Assembly (NCBI GenBank): GCA_009784975.1
Contig: WQXG01000003.1
Location: forward strand, 38,922 to 102,921
Length of the DNA stretch: 64,000 nt
Reading direction: 5' to 3'
Origin: Treponema sp.
Lineage (GTDB): Bacteria > Spirochaetota > Spirochaetia > Treponematales > Breznakiellaceae
In this document: in pieces, positions 1 to 8,570 of the stretch
Layout: each line of letters opens with the position of its first letter
Position numbering within the stretch: the stretch's first letter is position 1
Translations under genes and position numbers: made by a program
The notes under the pieces: generated by a model
Database searches by the model: none
Told to the model about the DNA's origin: nothing
What the model saw: only the letters and a program-made list of their open reading frames with translations

Positions 1-99
1 CTGCCTGAAAATGAACAACCCGTCCCGATTTCGATCTGCATGACAAATAGCTTTGCCTTTGGCGGCTGCAATGTAAGCCTCGTAATAGGAAGCACTTAA
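1..99 (+). CDS. Beta-ketoacyl-ACP synthase, C-terminal fragment (gene cut by window edge)
   Basis: The first 32 codons read in frame to a TAA at 97-99 and end in the pattern NSFAFGGCNVSLVIG. This is the glycine-rich C-terminal signature of FabF-type condensing enzymes (usual form NSFGFGGTNxxLxxG). The rest of the protein, including the catalytic Cys and the two His, lies outside the window. It should carry out the decarboxylative condensation that extends an ACP-bound acyl chain. Its position just upstream of an acyl carrier protein and the ligase/dehydratase fusion makes it part of the aryl-polyene-like cluster. The Thr usually found in GGTN is Cys here. The family is clear; the exact role (elongation versus initiation synthase) cannot be told from the fragment. 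Confidence 0.85.
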   Translation: MPENEQPVPISICMTNSFAFGGCNVSLVIGST

Positions 100-104
100 A
101 TGTA

Positions 105-133
105 TTGACAATTACATATAGAATTGCTATTAA
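105..133 (+). promoter_or_regulatory. Sigma-70-type promoter before the ACP gene
   Basis: A perfect -35 TTGACA (105-110), a 17-bp spacer and TATTAA (128-133, 4 of 6 matches) lie between the end of the ketosynthase and the ACP start at 168. The predicted start of transcription near 140 leaves a leader of about 28 nt with an AAGAGG ribosome binding site. Confidence 0.6.
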
Positions 134-167
134 TTACTTAATTAAGTTCATTTTTAAGAGGATGCAA

Positions 168-431
168 ATGGATAATCTGAAATTTCAAATTAAAGAGCTG
201 ATAATAAACTCCCTTGAACTTGACGATGTTAAAGTTGAAGATATCGTTGATTCAGAGCCGTTATTCAGGGAAGGTCTTGGACTTGATTCTATAGATGCCC
301 TGGAACTTGGAGTTGCGATTAAAAAGAAATTTGGTGTAAAACTTTCCGCAGAAAATGCAGACAATAAAAAGCATTTTGCCTCGGTTGATGCCCTGGCAGC
401 ATTTATTGAAGCCAACAGGGGATCGGATTGA
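168..431 (+). CDS. Acyl carrier protein of the polyene cluster
   Basis: This 87-residue protein carries the growing acyl chain on a phosphopantetheine arm. The attachment serine is in GLDSIDALEL, the standard ACP motif at the start of helix 2, and the size and acidic character fit type II carrier proteins. ATG codons occur at 162 and 168. The later one is preferred because AAGAGG (156-161) then has normal spacing; it would touch the earlier ATG. The longer reading from 105 crosses the promoter and is unlikely. The gene follows the ketosynthase and is separated by 3 nt from the ligase/dehydratase fusion, so substrate loading and extension can be expected to work on this protein. Aryl-polyene clusters commonly have two ACP genes; any second one would be outside the window. 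Confidence 0.9.
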   Translation: MDNLKFQIKELIINSLELDDVKVEDIVDSEPLFREGLGLDSIDALELGVAIKKKFGVKLSAENADNKKHFASVDALAAFIEANRGSD

Positions 432-434
432 CAA

Positions 435-2831
435 ATGTCTAATAGTTTCGCCGGTGGCGTTGGGACCGTGTTTAGGATCCTGCTTTACGCAATTTCGGCG
501 CTTTATCCAATTCTGGTATTTTATTTTCATATAATTCACGGAATTTCGACAAGGATGTTTTCCCTTTTTGTTATGGCTTTTGCTGTTCTTGTCTTTATTG
601 CGGGAATACCCTCTTATAAAAATCAGAAAAACAAGAAAAACCAATCGATTTGGGCTCCCGTTATTCTTTTTTCCGTAGGGACAATTTGTTTAATCAGCGA
701 TTCAGGTTTTATGTTTAAATTTGTCCCGCTTTTTATGAACGCGCTGTGCCTCTTGACATTCGGCCTTACACTTTTTATGCCACCTACAATGATCTTCCGT
801 TTTGCGACACTAATGGACAAATCCATTAAAGGCTCCCTTGGGGAAAAAAGAGTGGCTGCATACTGCCGAAAAGTAACAGTTATGTGGTGCGTCTTTTTTA
901 TTTCAAACGGATCTATAGTCGCATGGACAATTTTTTCAGGTTCCGATGTTTTTTGGTCTATCTACAACGGTGTAATAACATATATACTGATGGGCAGCCT
1001 TTTCGCCGCCGAGTTTATTGTAAGAACAATAGTACAAAAAAAAATACCTAAATCGGTCCCGCTTTCCGCTTTTGTAAAAAAATCCCGCAGCCCTTCCCTT
1101 GTCCTTTGTTACGAAGGCGCCTTTAGTGACGGGGTTTATAAAACATGGGATGACTTTATACAAGGTACAGAAATACTTAGAAAACAAATAAATTCAGCGG
1201 CTGGAAGGCGCTGGATCCTGCACTGCGAAGACAGCTGGTATTTTCTGCTTGCTTTCACAGCTCTTCTCCAGTGCAAAAAAGAAATACTCCTAACCGCCAA
1301 TATCAGCCCCGGCTATATTGCGGAAATTCGCTGCAAAAACGCAGATTTATCTGAAGAGACTTCCTTTCTTACAGATCAGGATTCCATAAAAGACAAAAAT
1401 CTTTTTTACATTCCCGCTATGCTTTCACAAATACCCAACCCACAAATATCGTTAGCGCAGGAAATTCCTGTAATTAACGCAGATGAAACATCCATTATAA
1501 TATATACATCAGGAAGCACCGGAAACCCAAAGGCGGTAAAACAAAGACTGACAGAGCTTGAAAACGACAATCGTTTTATACTTTCCATGTGGGGTGAAGA
1601 ATTCCTTAAACGCAAAGTATGTTCAACAGTAAACCAGCATCATATTTACGGTCTTCTTTTTTCTATACTCCTGCCGTTTACCGCCGCTGTTCCATTCAAA
1701 AGGGAAAGAATCACAATCCCTGAAGAACTCGAAAAACTCGGTGACAGTGAATATATGCTTATAACCGTTCCCGCATTTTTAAAACGCGCTGCCTGCATGG
1801 TTTCTGACACAGAAAAAAATAATTATCTTAAACTTAAATCACCGTTTGTTTTTACTTCCGGCGGAGTTTTGGATCCGAATACGGCAAAAAAAACCAGTGA
1901 GGTTTTAGGTGTTTGGCCTTTGGAAATTTACGGCAGCACCGAAACTTCAGGCATTGCCTGGAAGCAATCCGGAAACGGTCCTGAATGGAAACCATTTGAC
2001 AACGCTCAAATAAGTTTAAACAAAGACAGTTGTTTAATAATCCGCTCTCCTTATATAAAAGATCCAAACGGTTTTGAAACCGCCGACCTTGCGCAAATAT
2101 ATCCGGACGGACGTTTTATATTAAAAGGACGTATTGATTCTGTTGTCAAAATAGAAGAAAAACGCATTTCCCTTATAGAAATGGAAGAACGCATTTTGTT
2201 ATCCGGGCTTGTCTCGGAAGTTTGCGTTATCCCCATGGAAGGAAAACGCCAATACCTTGCCGCCGCCGTTGTTTTTAACACTGAAGGCAAACAACGGTTT
2301 GGCGATCAGGAAAAAAATGAGATTAATAAATTTTGGAGAGATTACCTTAATCAATTCTTTGAAAATATTGTTATTCCAAAAAAATGGCGCTTCCTTGATA
2401 CTTTACCTGTTAATTCTCAGGGTAAAAAAAATATTGAAGAAATAAAACTTCTTTTTACAGATAAAACATTTTGGAAAAAAAACATTGACATAACTGAAAA
2501 ATTAATAGTAAAAACTGAAAATTCCGTTACTCTGGAATTTTCAATTCCCGGTACAAATCCTTATTTTGACGGTCATTTCCCGGAATTTAAAATCCTTCCC
2601 GGAGTAGCTCAAACAGAACTGGTCATCCGGTTTGCTTCTCGTTTTTTTGGAACCGGCATAGATATTTCAGAAATAAAACGGATAAAATTCGCAAATATTA
2701 TTCAGCCTGATACCACGGTTGTTCTTAAGCTTGAGAAAAAAGAAAACAATATTTCTTTTAAAATATTTTCTTTGGACAAAGAAACTTGTTATTCTTCTGG
2801 AACCCTAATATTACGGGAGGTGAAATTATGA
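435..2831 (+). CDS. Triple fusion: membrane domain, AMP-dependent acyl ligase, FabA/FabZ-like dehydratase
   Basis: The 798-residue protein has three parts. Residues 10-200 contain about six hydrophobic segments. Residues about 215-690 form an acyl-adenylate ligase with the phosphate-binding loop YTSGSTGNPKA (357-367) and the YGSTETSG motif. Residues about 697-798 are a hotdog dehydratase with the signature DGHFPEFKILPGV, whose His714 fits the catalytic His of FabZ-type enzymes. In aryl-polyene clusters these activities are usually three adjacent genes: a small membrane protein, an AMP ligase that loads the aryl acid on ACP, and a 3-hydroxyacyl-ACP dehydratase. Here they form one polypeptide, which would tether loading and dehydration to the inner membrane. 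The start is the ATG 3 nt after the ACP stop. The end overlaps the next gene by ATGA. Confidence 0.85.
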   Translation: MSNSFAGGVGTVFRILLYAISALYPILVFYFHIIHGISTRMFSLFVMAFAVLVFIAGIPSYKNQKNKKNQSIWAPVILFSVGTICLISDSGFMFKFVPLFMNALCLLTFGLTLFMPPTMIFRFATLMDKSIKGSLGEKRVAAYCRKVTVMWCVFFISNGSIVAWTIFSGSDVFWSIYNGVITYILMGSLFAAEFIVRTIVQKKIPKSVPLSAFVKKSRSPSLVLCYEGAFSDGVYKTWDDFIQGTEILRKQINSAAGRRWILHCEDSWYFLLAFTALLQCKKEILLTANISPGYIAEIRCKNADLSEETSFLTDQDSIKDKNLFYIPAMLSQIPNPQISLAQEIPVINADETSIIIYTSGSTGNPKAVKQRLTELENDNRFILSMWGEEFLKRKVCSTVNQHHIYGLLFSILLPFTAAVPFKRERITIPEELEKLGDSEYMLITVPAFLKRAACMVSDTEKNNYLKLKSPFVFTSGGVLDPNTAKKTSEVLGVWPLEIYGSTETSGIAWKQSGNGPEWKPFDNAQISLNKDSCLIIRSPYIKDPNGFETADLAQIYPDGRFILKGRIDSVVKIEEKRISLIEMEERILLSGLVSEVCVIPMEGKRQYLAAAVVFNTEGKQRFGDQEKNEINKFWRDYLNQFFENIVIPKKWRFLDTLPVNSQGKKNIEEIKLLFTDKTFWKKNIDITEKLIVKTENSVTLEFSIPGTNPYFDGHFPEFKILPGVAQTELVIRFASRFFGTGIDISEIKRIKFANIIQPDTTVVLKLEKKENNISFKIFSLDKETCYSSGTLILREVKL

Positions 2832-4090
2832 AACTAAAATTAATTTATCCAAAATGGAACAAACTGCCGGGACAAACAACATTTAACCTGCCCCCCCACG
2901 GGCCTGTTGTATTTGCCGCCGCATTGCCTGATTATGTGGATGTTGTCTTTACCGATGAGAATGTCCAGGTTATTGATTTTGATGAGGCTTGCGATCTTGT
3001 GGCAATTTCCATGATGCTCAGTACCCAGGTAAAACGCGGCTGGGCTATTGCCGACGAATACCGTAAGCGCGGCATAAAGGTTATCTTCGGCGGTATTGCC
3101 ACAATGCTTCACGCCGAGGAAACTATCACACACGCGGATTCTGTGTTCTTAGGCGAAGCCGAAACCCGAATGGAGCAGGTAATCGACGACTGGAAAAAAG
3201 GCGAACTAAAGCAAGTATATAATTTCATGCTGAAACATCCCCCAATTGAATCAATAGGTCCTGCAAGACGTGATCTGTATCAGAAAGATTTGTACAACCA
3301 CAAGGGCGTGCAAATGGTAGACCTTTTTCACGCTTCCCGCGGCTGCCGTTTTAGCTGCTATCCTTGCGCAGTTTCCTATTTGGGAGGGCGCTCTTTCCGT
3401 CCCCGTCCCATGGACAAGGTACTGGAAGAACTTGCAACTATCGATAACAACCGGCTTTTTGTTGTAGACAATTCTCTGGCTCAGGACAAGGAATGGGAAA
3501 AGGAATTATTTAAAGAAATGATTCCAATAAAAAAGAAGTGGATAAGCCACACCATAGACGACGATCCGAAAATTCTGGAACTGGCAGCTCAGGCAGGAGC
3601 ATGGTATGTGTATCAGGCGGTTTATGATACATCGGATTATATAAAAGAAAGGGTGAAACGTTACCATGATTACGGTATCGGAGTAGAAGGAACAATTCTT
3701 CTTGGTCTTGACAGTCAAACAGAAGACGATATAAAGCGTCTTATTGATTTTCTTTTGGAAATAAAACTTGACCTTGCTGAATTTACCGTAATGACCCCCT
3801 TTCCCCACACTAAAGCATGGGATGATATATCACGTCAGGGGCGGATTGTTGATCATGATTGGGATCACTTCAATGCAGGTCAGGTGGTCTTTACCCCAAA
3901 ACATATAAGCGCAGAGCGTCTGCAGGAACTGTACGATTACGCATGGAAAACTTTTTACAAGGACGAATCCCAGGAAGAAAAAATGTTCCATCTGCTTTCC
4001 GCTGTAACAAGCCGCGAAATAGAAGACGGAACTTACCGCCCGCGCAACAGACGCTTGATTCATAAATCATTCGGCAAGGATATAGGTTAG
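2828..4090 (+). CDS. B12-binding-domain radical SAM protein
   Basis: This is a 420-residue protein. The first 150 residues resemble a cobalamin-binding Rossmann-like domain. The radical SAM core follows, with C173-x3-C177-x2-C180 (CRFSCYPC) for the 4Fe-4S cluster, and a C-terminal helical tail. Class B radical SAM enzymes of this layout often methylate unreactive carbons, but some do other rearrangements, so methylation is an inference. The usual B12-binding loop with a DxHxxG-type histidine is not evident, so cobalamin may be bound base-off without a protein ligand. The start at 2828 overlaps the preceding stop (ATGA) and has a GGGAGGTG ribosome binding site; the ORF is open further upstream but only inside the previous gene. 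It sits in the middle of the cluster and is likely a tailoring enzyme. Confidence 0.8.
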   Translation: MKLKLIYPKWNKLPGQTTFNLPPHGPVVFAAALPDYVDVVFTDENVQVIDFDEACDLVAISMMLSTQVKRGWAIADEYRKRGIKVIFGGIATMLHAEETITHADSVFLGEAETRMEQVIDDWKKGELKQVYNFMLKHPPIESIGPARRDLYQKDLYNHKGVQMVDLFHASRGCRFSCYPCAVSYLGGRSFRPRPMDKVLEELATIDNNRLFVVDNSLAQDKEWEKELFKEMIPIKKKWISHTIDDDPKILELAAQAGAWYVYQAVYDTSDYIKERVKRYHDYGIGVEGTILLGLDSQTEDDIKRLIDFLLEIKLDLAEFTVMTPFPHTKAWDDISRQGRIVDHDWDHFNAGQVVFTPKHISAERLQELYDYAWKTFYKDESQEEKMFHLLSAVTSREIEDGTYRPRNRRLIHKSFGKDIG

Positions 4091-4093
4091 ATT

Positions 4094-4462
4094 ATGCAGG
4101 TACCCCAAAAATACTACGATGAAATTTTCGATTTTAAGGGGCAATGGGATATGCCTTCCCGCTGCGGATTAAAAATTCTTTTGTCTGGAGACACAGATTT
4201 TACAAAAACCGTTGTTATTGTTACAGAGCTGTATCAGGACAATCCCGGAACCACGGTTACAGCAGCCGGAAAATCTCTGATGAGCCAAATATGCCAGAGC
4301 AAAAACCTCGACCCTAACGATATTGTATACGTTCAATGTAATCCAAATACCAATTCAAAGCTTTCGTTCTATGATGAAAATTTCTTTGAAGTTACTTTTT
4401 CTGACAGCGGAGAGCCGGTTTATAAGCAGGTAAGTGACATTTGTCTAAAAGAATTATTTTGA
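4094..4462 (+). CDS. Small soluble protein of unknown function, partner of the B12 radical SAM gene
   Basis: This 122-residue protein starts 3 nt after the B12 radical SAM gene and is almost certainly cotranscribed with it. It has no signal peptide or membrane segment. The visible pattern is a mixed alpha/beta composition with TKTVVIVTELYQDNPGTTV and YVQCNPN; there is one pair of separated cysteines and no recognisable metal or catalytic motif. I do not recognise the family. The tight coupling suggests an accessory or substrate-handling role for the radical SAM enzyme, which is inference only. Codon use looks like its neighbours. Confidence 0.75.
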   Translation: MQVPQKYYDEIFDFKGQWDMPSRCGLKILLSGDTDFTKTVVIVTELYQDNPGTTVTAAGKSLMSQICQSKNLDPNDIVYVQCNPNTNSKLSFYDENFFEVTFSDSGEPVYKQVSDICLKELF

Positions 4463-4467
4463 TATAG

Positions 4468-4899
4468 GAGAATTACGGTTTTGTCGGCGATGGCTGGCGT
4501 TATCTTGAAGCCGCACCTGCCGGAGCTGAAATTACAGCTGAGTGGGGTGCATATCGTAAAGGTGTCTCTGGCACTGGAACAGCAGTAGGCACCGGTAAGA
4601 GAAATACGCAAATTATTGTGGAACAGCTGAACCAGTTTAGAGAAAGCCAGCGTGCAGCGCAAATTTGCGCAAGTATGGAAATAAATGGTTACAAAGATTG
4701 GTTTCTGCCGAGCAAGGACGAGCTTGATCTGTTGTACAAAAACATAATACAGAAAGAACGTGGTGAATCCAGCGGTTGGTACTGGTCATCATCGCAGACA
4801 AGTAACAGGGATGCGTGGGGACAGAATTTCAGAGACGGCAGACAAGCCAGCCACTTCAAGTCAGACACCTACCGTTTTCGCGCTATTCGCTCATTCTAG
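4468..4899 (+). pseudogene. Truncated DUF1566/Lcl-type domain remnant
   Basis: An open frame runs from just after TAG (4465-4467) to a TAG at 4897-4899 with no credible start codon at its head. It reads GDGWRYLEAAPAG, then GYKDWFLPSKDELDLLY and WYWSSSQTSNRDAW, which is the C-terminal domain pattern of DUF1566/Lcl proteins found in many copies in spirochaetes and Bacteroidetes. The N-terminal signal peptide and the first strands normally preceding GWRYLEAAP are missing, so this is a decayed fragment. An internal GTG at 4618 could give a 93-residue product but would lack half the domain. It fills the gap between the 122-residue gene and the CsgG-like gene. Confidence 0.7.
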
Positions 4900-4907
4900 G
4901 AGAAATC

Positions 4908-5714
4908 ATGAAAAAAATAATTTGTTTACTGTTCATATCAATTTTCGGTATAACTGCTCTCTGCGCCAATCCAAACTTCATCGGTTCATGGACAGCAACA
5001 GTCGAATATAACCATTCAATCGACACCTATAAAATAATTCTTTCTGACAATGGGCGTTGCACCGTAAAAGTAAGCAACAACAACGCAGAACAGGAAACAA
5101 ACGGAAACTGGTCTTATGACGGTACATTCTTTCGGCTCAATGCAATATTCAGAAACGCAAAACTTTCTTACCTTTCAAGTATCCAATGGGCAAGCGTTGT
5201 CAATTTTTTTCCAGACGGGAATTCATTTCATATTCAGGACAGGATATCAACAAACGGAACAAGAGCAAGAATTACTTTTTTTAAAACAGATGACAGTTTA
5301 GAAGTAACATACAACGAAAAGGCAATTCCTCAAATATTTAACAGTTTTTCACAAAACATTCCACAGCGTTCACGTTTGGCTATTGTCGGCATAACCGCAG
5401 CTGATCCCTCCAACCCGAACAGTTTGGCTGAAGCAGCTTTTTATGTTAATGAATTAACTATGCAATTTGTAAATTCAAGACGATATACCGTTGTTGACAG
5501 AAACGACATTGACAAGGTATTAACGGAACAAAATTTCCAAATGTCCGGTTACGTCGATGATAACGCTTTTGTAACAATTGGTAAATTTATCGGGGCAAAT
5601 GTTGTCATTACCGGAAGCATTACAGGAACAGGATCGCAAAAACGTCTTATTATTAAGGCTATAGACGTTTTGACATCTGAAATATTATCTATGCAATCAG
5701 TATCTTTATTATAG
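4908..5714 (+). CDS. Secreted CsgG/LpoB-like protein
   Basis: A 268-residue protein with an N-terminal signal peptide (MKKIICLLFISIFGITALCA, cleavage after about residue 20). The first half is a small beta domain resembling lipocalin-like ligand-binding segments (GSWTATVEY, NGNWSYDGTFF). Residues about 155-268 match the CsgG/LpoB fold: RSRLAIVGITA, a helix, SRRYTVVDRNDIDKVLTEQNFQMSGYVDD, then GKFIGANVVITGSITGTG. Family members are periplasmic or outer-membrane proteins connected with secretion or cell wall synthesis regulation. The start has an AGGAGA site 6 nt upstream and lies 8 nt after the DUF1566 remnant. Its place inside the polyene cluster may be incidental. Confidence 0.75.
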   Translation: MKKIICLLFISIFGITALCANPNFIGSWTATVEYNHSIDTYKIILSDNGRCTVKVSNNNAEQETNGNWSYDGTFFRLNAIFRNAKLSYLSSIQWASVVNFFPDGNSFHIQDRISTNGTRARITFFKTDDSLEVTYNEKAIPQIFNSFSQNIPQRSRLAIVGITAADPSNPNSLAEAAFYVNELTMQFVNSRRYTVVDRNDIDKVLTEQNFQMSGYVDDNAFVTIGKFIGANVVITGSITGTGSQKRLIIKAIDVLTSEILSMQSVSLL

Positions 5715-5726
5715 GGTTTCCTCGTA

Positions 5727-5755
5727 GTGACAAAAATAAAGAAAAACGCTATATT
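5727..5755 (+). promoter_or_regulatory. Promoter of the radical SAM gene, predicted leaderless
   Basis: GTGACA (5727-5732, 5 of 6 consensus), a 17-bp spacer, TATATT (5750-5755), then only 7 nt to the ATG at 5763. Transcription would start at or next to the start codon. A diverged copy of this promoter exists in inverted orientation at 10938-10966. Confidence 0.6.
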
Positions 5756-5762
5756 ATAGACC

Positions 5763-6650
5763 ATGGAACAAAAAAAAGGTTGGTTGGTCAAAATAAGGCA
5801 GTTTTTATATACAAGCTCTTCTTTTGCTTATTTGAGGATAACCGCAGCTCAAAGACTGAAACCAAGAAAACGTTTGCGATTTGAAACAGATGTGGCGGAT
5901 CATTGCAATTTAAACTGTAAATCATGCCATCATTTTTCATCTGTTGCAGATCAGCGCTTCGTAAAAACAGATGACTTTGAAAAAGACTTTGCGAGGCTTT
6001 CGCAGCTTGCCGGAAGAAATAACGAAAACATTGATATAATGGGCGGCGAACCGCTGCTGCATCCAGAAATTTCTGCGCTCGCGGAAATAGCCAGAAAATA
6101 TTTTGATGGACCTGTTAACATTGTAACAAACGGTCTTCTGCTTGAAAAAATGAATGAGGTTTTTTGGGAATCATGCAGAAAAAATAACATACGCATAGTT
6201 GTTACAAGTTATCCCGTAAAATTAAATGTAAAACGAATAAAAGAACTTGCAAAAAAACATAGTGTAACATTAAAGATACGTTCGCTGCTTATGAATAAAC
6301 ACAGCTGGTGCAAACTGCCTTTTGATTTAAACGGCAAACAGTGTATAACGGCAAACAGTAAATTATGCATTACAATAAATAAATGTATTTTTTTGAAAAA
6401 CGGCAGGCTTTCTACTTGCTGCCTGCCGTTGGTTGCCGATAGGTTCAATAATTATTTTGGCAAGAAGGCTGGAACGGTTCTGGAGGCAACTGATGATGAC
6501 AGTATTGATATTTACAAAGCAAAAGATATACGGGAAATATACGAGTTTTTAAGCAAGCCCATCCCATTTTGCCGTTATTGCAGAATAAAAGCATGGGAAA
6601 TAGGCATTGAATGGGGAATAACAAAGAAAGAAATAACAGAATGGATATAG
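5763..6650 (+). CDS. Radical SAM protein with C-terminal cysteine-rich (SPASM-like) region
   Basis: This 295-residue protein has the radical SAM cluster motif C48-x3-C52-x2-C55 (DHCNLNCKSC) followed by HHFSS, and MGGEPLLHPE, the GGEP motif that contacts SAM. The C-terminal part has further cysteines (KCIFLKNGRLSTCC and FCRYC) positioned like an auxiliary-cluster SPASM or twitch region. Enzymes of the HCNLNCxxC subtype often occur in surface polysaccharide and secondary metabolite loci; the reaction cannot be deduced. No ribosome binding site is seen; the promoter predicts a leaderless message. The first 43 codons have an almost identical inverted copy at 10799-10928 (one mismatch seen in about 130 bp). 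Confidence 0.85.
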   Translation: MEQKKGWLVKIRQFLYTSSSFAYLRITAAQRLKPRKRLRFETDVADHCNLNCKSCHHFSSVADQRFVKTDDFEKDFARLSQLAGRNNENIDIMGGEPLLHPEISALAEIARKYFDGPVNIVTNGLLLEKMNEVFWESCRKNNIRIVVTSYPVKLNVKRIKELAKKHSVTLKIRSLLMNKHSWCKLPFDLNGKQCITANSKLCITINKCIFLKNGRLSTCCLPLVADRFNNYFGKKAGTVLEATDDDSIDIYKAKDIREIYEFLSKPIPFCRYCRIKAWEIGIEWGITKKEITEWI

Positions 6651-6655
6651 GGATA

Positions 6656-6685
6656 TTGACAAAATAATATTATTAACGATATGAT
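6656..6685 (+). promoter_or_regulatory. Promoter of the O-methyltransferase gene
   Basis: TTGACA (6656-6661) and TATGAT (6680-6685, 5 of 6) with an 18-bp spacer, 11 nt before the ATG at 6697. The leader would be about 5 nt and would include only part of the TAGGAAG sequence, so this is at most a very short-leader transcript. Confidence 0.55.
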
Positions 6686-6696
6686 GTAGGAAGATT

Positions 6697-7812
6697 ATGT
6701 CAAATTATACCAACAAAAACTATTTTAACGACAGTATTAAGGCAGTAGATGCAAGGCACGAAGCCCAGAAAATCGCGTTTGCGCCTCTTACCTTTCAGGC
6801 TGTAAGGGCTTTATTGGATTTAGGTCTCTTACAGATCATTTCAGAATCAAATGAAAACGGCATTTCTCTAAGTGAAGCGGCAGCAAAAGCAGGTGTTTCC
6901 ATTTATGGAGCGGGAGTTTTGCTGGAAGTTGCTTTGGGAATGAATATTGTAAAGCTATTGCCTGCAGAGGAAGGTCTTCCTGCGCAAGATAGCCGTTTTA
7001 CTCTTGGTAAAATTGGTTTTTTCCTTTTAGATGATGAAATGACTAAAGCAAACTTTAATTTTACAAATGATGTATGCTATAAAGGCGCTTTCGAGCTTAC
7101 TCGTTCCATAGAGAAAGGAAAACCATTGGGGCTTGAAGTCTTTGGTTATGAAGGCAAAACCATCTATGAAGTTCTTTCGGCTTTGCCGGAAAATGTAAAA
7201 GAAAGCTGGTTCGCATTTGATCATTTTTATTCTGATAGAAGTTTCGAAGAAGCTCTTCCTTTTGTATTCACAAATAAACCAAAAAAAATAATCGACATTG
7301 GCGGGAATACTGCCAAATTTGCCATATGCTGCTGTAAATACGACTCATATGTAAATGTAACCATTGCAGATCTGCCGGGACAAACAGCGGTAGCCGAAAA
7401 GAATGCCGCAAATGCAGGTTTTTCAGATAGAATTAATGTTTTCCCCTGCAATATGCTTAACAATGAGACTTCTTTGCCTTCCGGCGCGGATGTTTTCTGG
7501 ATGAGCCAATTTTTGGATTGTTTTTCTCTGGAAGAAATAACCTGCATATTAAAAAAGGTTAGGGCAGCGGCAGGAAAGGATTCAAACATTTTTGTTCTTG
7601 AGCCTCTCTGGGATAAACAGCGTTTTGAAGCCGCATCATTTTCTCTTCAGGCAGTATCCCTGTATTTTACCTGTATGGCAAACGGAAACAGCAAGATGTA
7701 CAGATTCGATGAACTTAATGATGCTATTGAAAGAGCAGGATTTAAATTAGCCGAGGCAAGACACAATCATGGTTCCAAAGATTATTCGCTTTTACGTTAC
7801 CAAATATTGTAG
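6697..7812 (+). CDS. SAM-dependent O-methyltransferase (plant-type/AdoMet_MTase family 2)
   Basis: The 371-residue protein has an N-terminal winged-helix dimerisation region (FQAVRALLDLGLLQIISE...GISLSEAAAKAGVSIYGAGVLLEVAL) and a C-terminal Rossmann domain with SAM motif I IIDIGGNTAKFAI near residue 198. This two-part layout is typical of small-molecule O-methyltransferases. Methyltransferases of this kind are a regular component of aryl-polyene and flexirubin clusters, where they alkylate the aromatic head group. The gene has its own promoter and is followed after 8 nt by the ketosynthase-like gene. The ring position methylated cannot be inferred. Confidence 0.85.
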   Translation: MSNYTNKNYFNDSIKAVDARHEAQKIAFAPLTFQAVRALLDLGLLQIISESNENGISLSEAAAKAGVSIYGAGVLLEVALGMNIVKLLPAEEGLPAQDSRFTLGKIGFFLLDDEMTKANFNFTNDVCYKGAFELTRSIEKGKPLGLEVFGYEGKTIYEVLSALPENVKESWFAFDHFYSDRSFEEALPFVFTNKPKKIIDIGGNTAKFAICCCKYDSYVNVTIADLPGQTAVAEKNAANAGFSDRINVFPCNMLNNETSLPSGADVFWMSQFLDCFSLEEITCILKKVRAAAGKDSNIFVLEPLWDKQRFEAASFSLQAVSLYFTCMANGNSKMYRFDELNDAIERAGFKLAEARHNHGSKDYSLLRYQIL

Positions 7813-7820
7813 GAAAAACC

Positions 7821-8498
7821 ATGAAACATAATGAAATATACATATCCCGGTTTTCTGCCTGGGCTCCCGGAATAGAAAACGCAAATGAATGGAAAGAGTG
7901 GGCGCAAGGCAAACGCGAAATACTTTCAGTAACAGACAGCCCGCAAATAATGTTTGCCGATTCAAAGTTCCGCCGCCGCTTAAGCCAAATTTCCAAAATG
8001 ACAGTGCAGGTGGTTCACGATCTTTTGCCTGTTAACGACGATACAAAAATGATTTTTCTCTCTTTCCGCGGCGAGCTTTCACGGCAATATAAAGTTAATA
8101 AAATGATTATCGAAGACCGCTCCATATTGCCTGCCGCTTTTTCGCTTTCTGTTTTTAACGCTCCTGCGGCTTTGGCTTCCATGGCTTTTGGTCTTAAGGG
8201 CGGATACTCTGCTATTTTTCCGGATACATTTGCTTCGGGTATTTCACTGGCAGAGGCAGCGTTTTTATGTGATGATGCCGAACAGCTTTTATTTGTTTAT
8301 GCAGATGAGAATGTGCCGCAAGAGTATGCGGATATTACGGAAGAACATCCCTGGCTGTTTCAGCCATTGGCATTTGGTTTTTTATTAACCGGCAAGGCAG
8401 AACCACAGGACAGCTCAATTCTTCTTTCTTCTCTGAAAAAGGAAGCAGAAAGTCCTGCGGATTTTTTAAAACACCTGATCCTGTCTCGAAAACTTTGA
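7821..8498 (+). CDS. Ketosynthase-like N-terminal-domain protein (chain-length-factor-like)
   Basis: The 225-residue protein resembles the short beta-ketoacyl synthase-like family (ketoacyl-synt_2) that accompanies aryl-polyene synthases: an N-terminal IYISRFSAWAPGIENANEWKEWAQG segment and the hydrophobic FNAPAALASMAFGLKGGYSAIFP core. There is no catalytic Cys in the position of condensing enzymes and no C-terminal half, so it cannot condense on its own. In characterised aryl-polyene systems the equivalent protein forms a heterodimer with a ketosynthase and acts as chain length factor; that role is inferred here. It starts 8 nt after the methyltransferase and ends the left part of the cluster before the minus-strand insertion. 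Confidence 0.75.
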   Translation: MKHNEIYISRFSAWAPGIENANEWKEWAQGKREILSVTDSPQIMFADSKFRRRLSQISKMTVQVVHDLLPVNDDTKMIFLSFRGELSRQYKVNKMIIEDRSILPAAFSLSVFNAPAALASMAFGLKGGYSAIFPDTFASGISLAEAAFLCDDAEQLLFVYADENVPQEYADITEEHPWLFQPLAFGFLLTGKAEPQDSSILLSSLKKEAESPADFLKHLILSRKL

Positions 8499-8570
8499 AC
8501 CTTCGGTTCGAGTTAGTTTAGGGATTCTTTCTCATCTACTAATTTGGCAGTCAAGCGTCGATTTTTCCAT

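Noticed and set aside
105..167. N-terminal extension of the ACP reading frame (20 extra residues)
   Set aside because: It runs through the promoter boxes and lacks a ribosome binding site; the ACP fold begins after the ATG at 168.
8498..8512. gaaccttcggttc hairpin after the ketosynthase-like gene as a terminator
   Set aside because: The stem is 5 bp and no T run follows; kept only as a weak structure.
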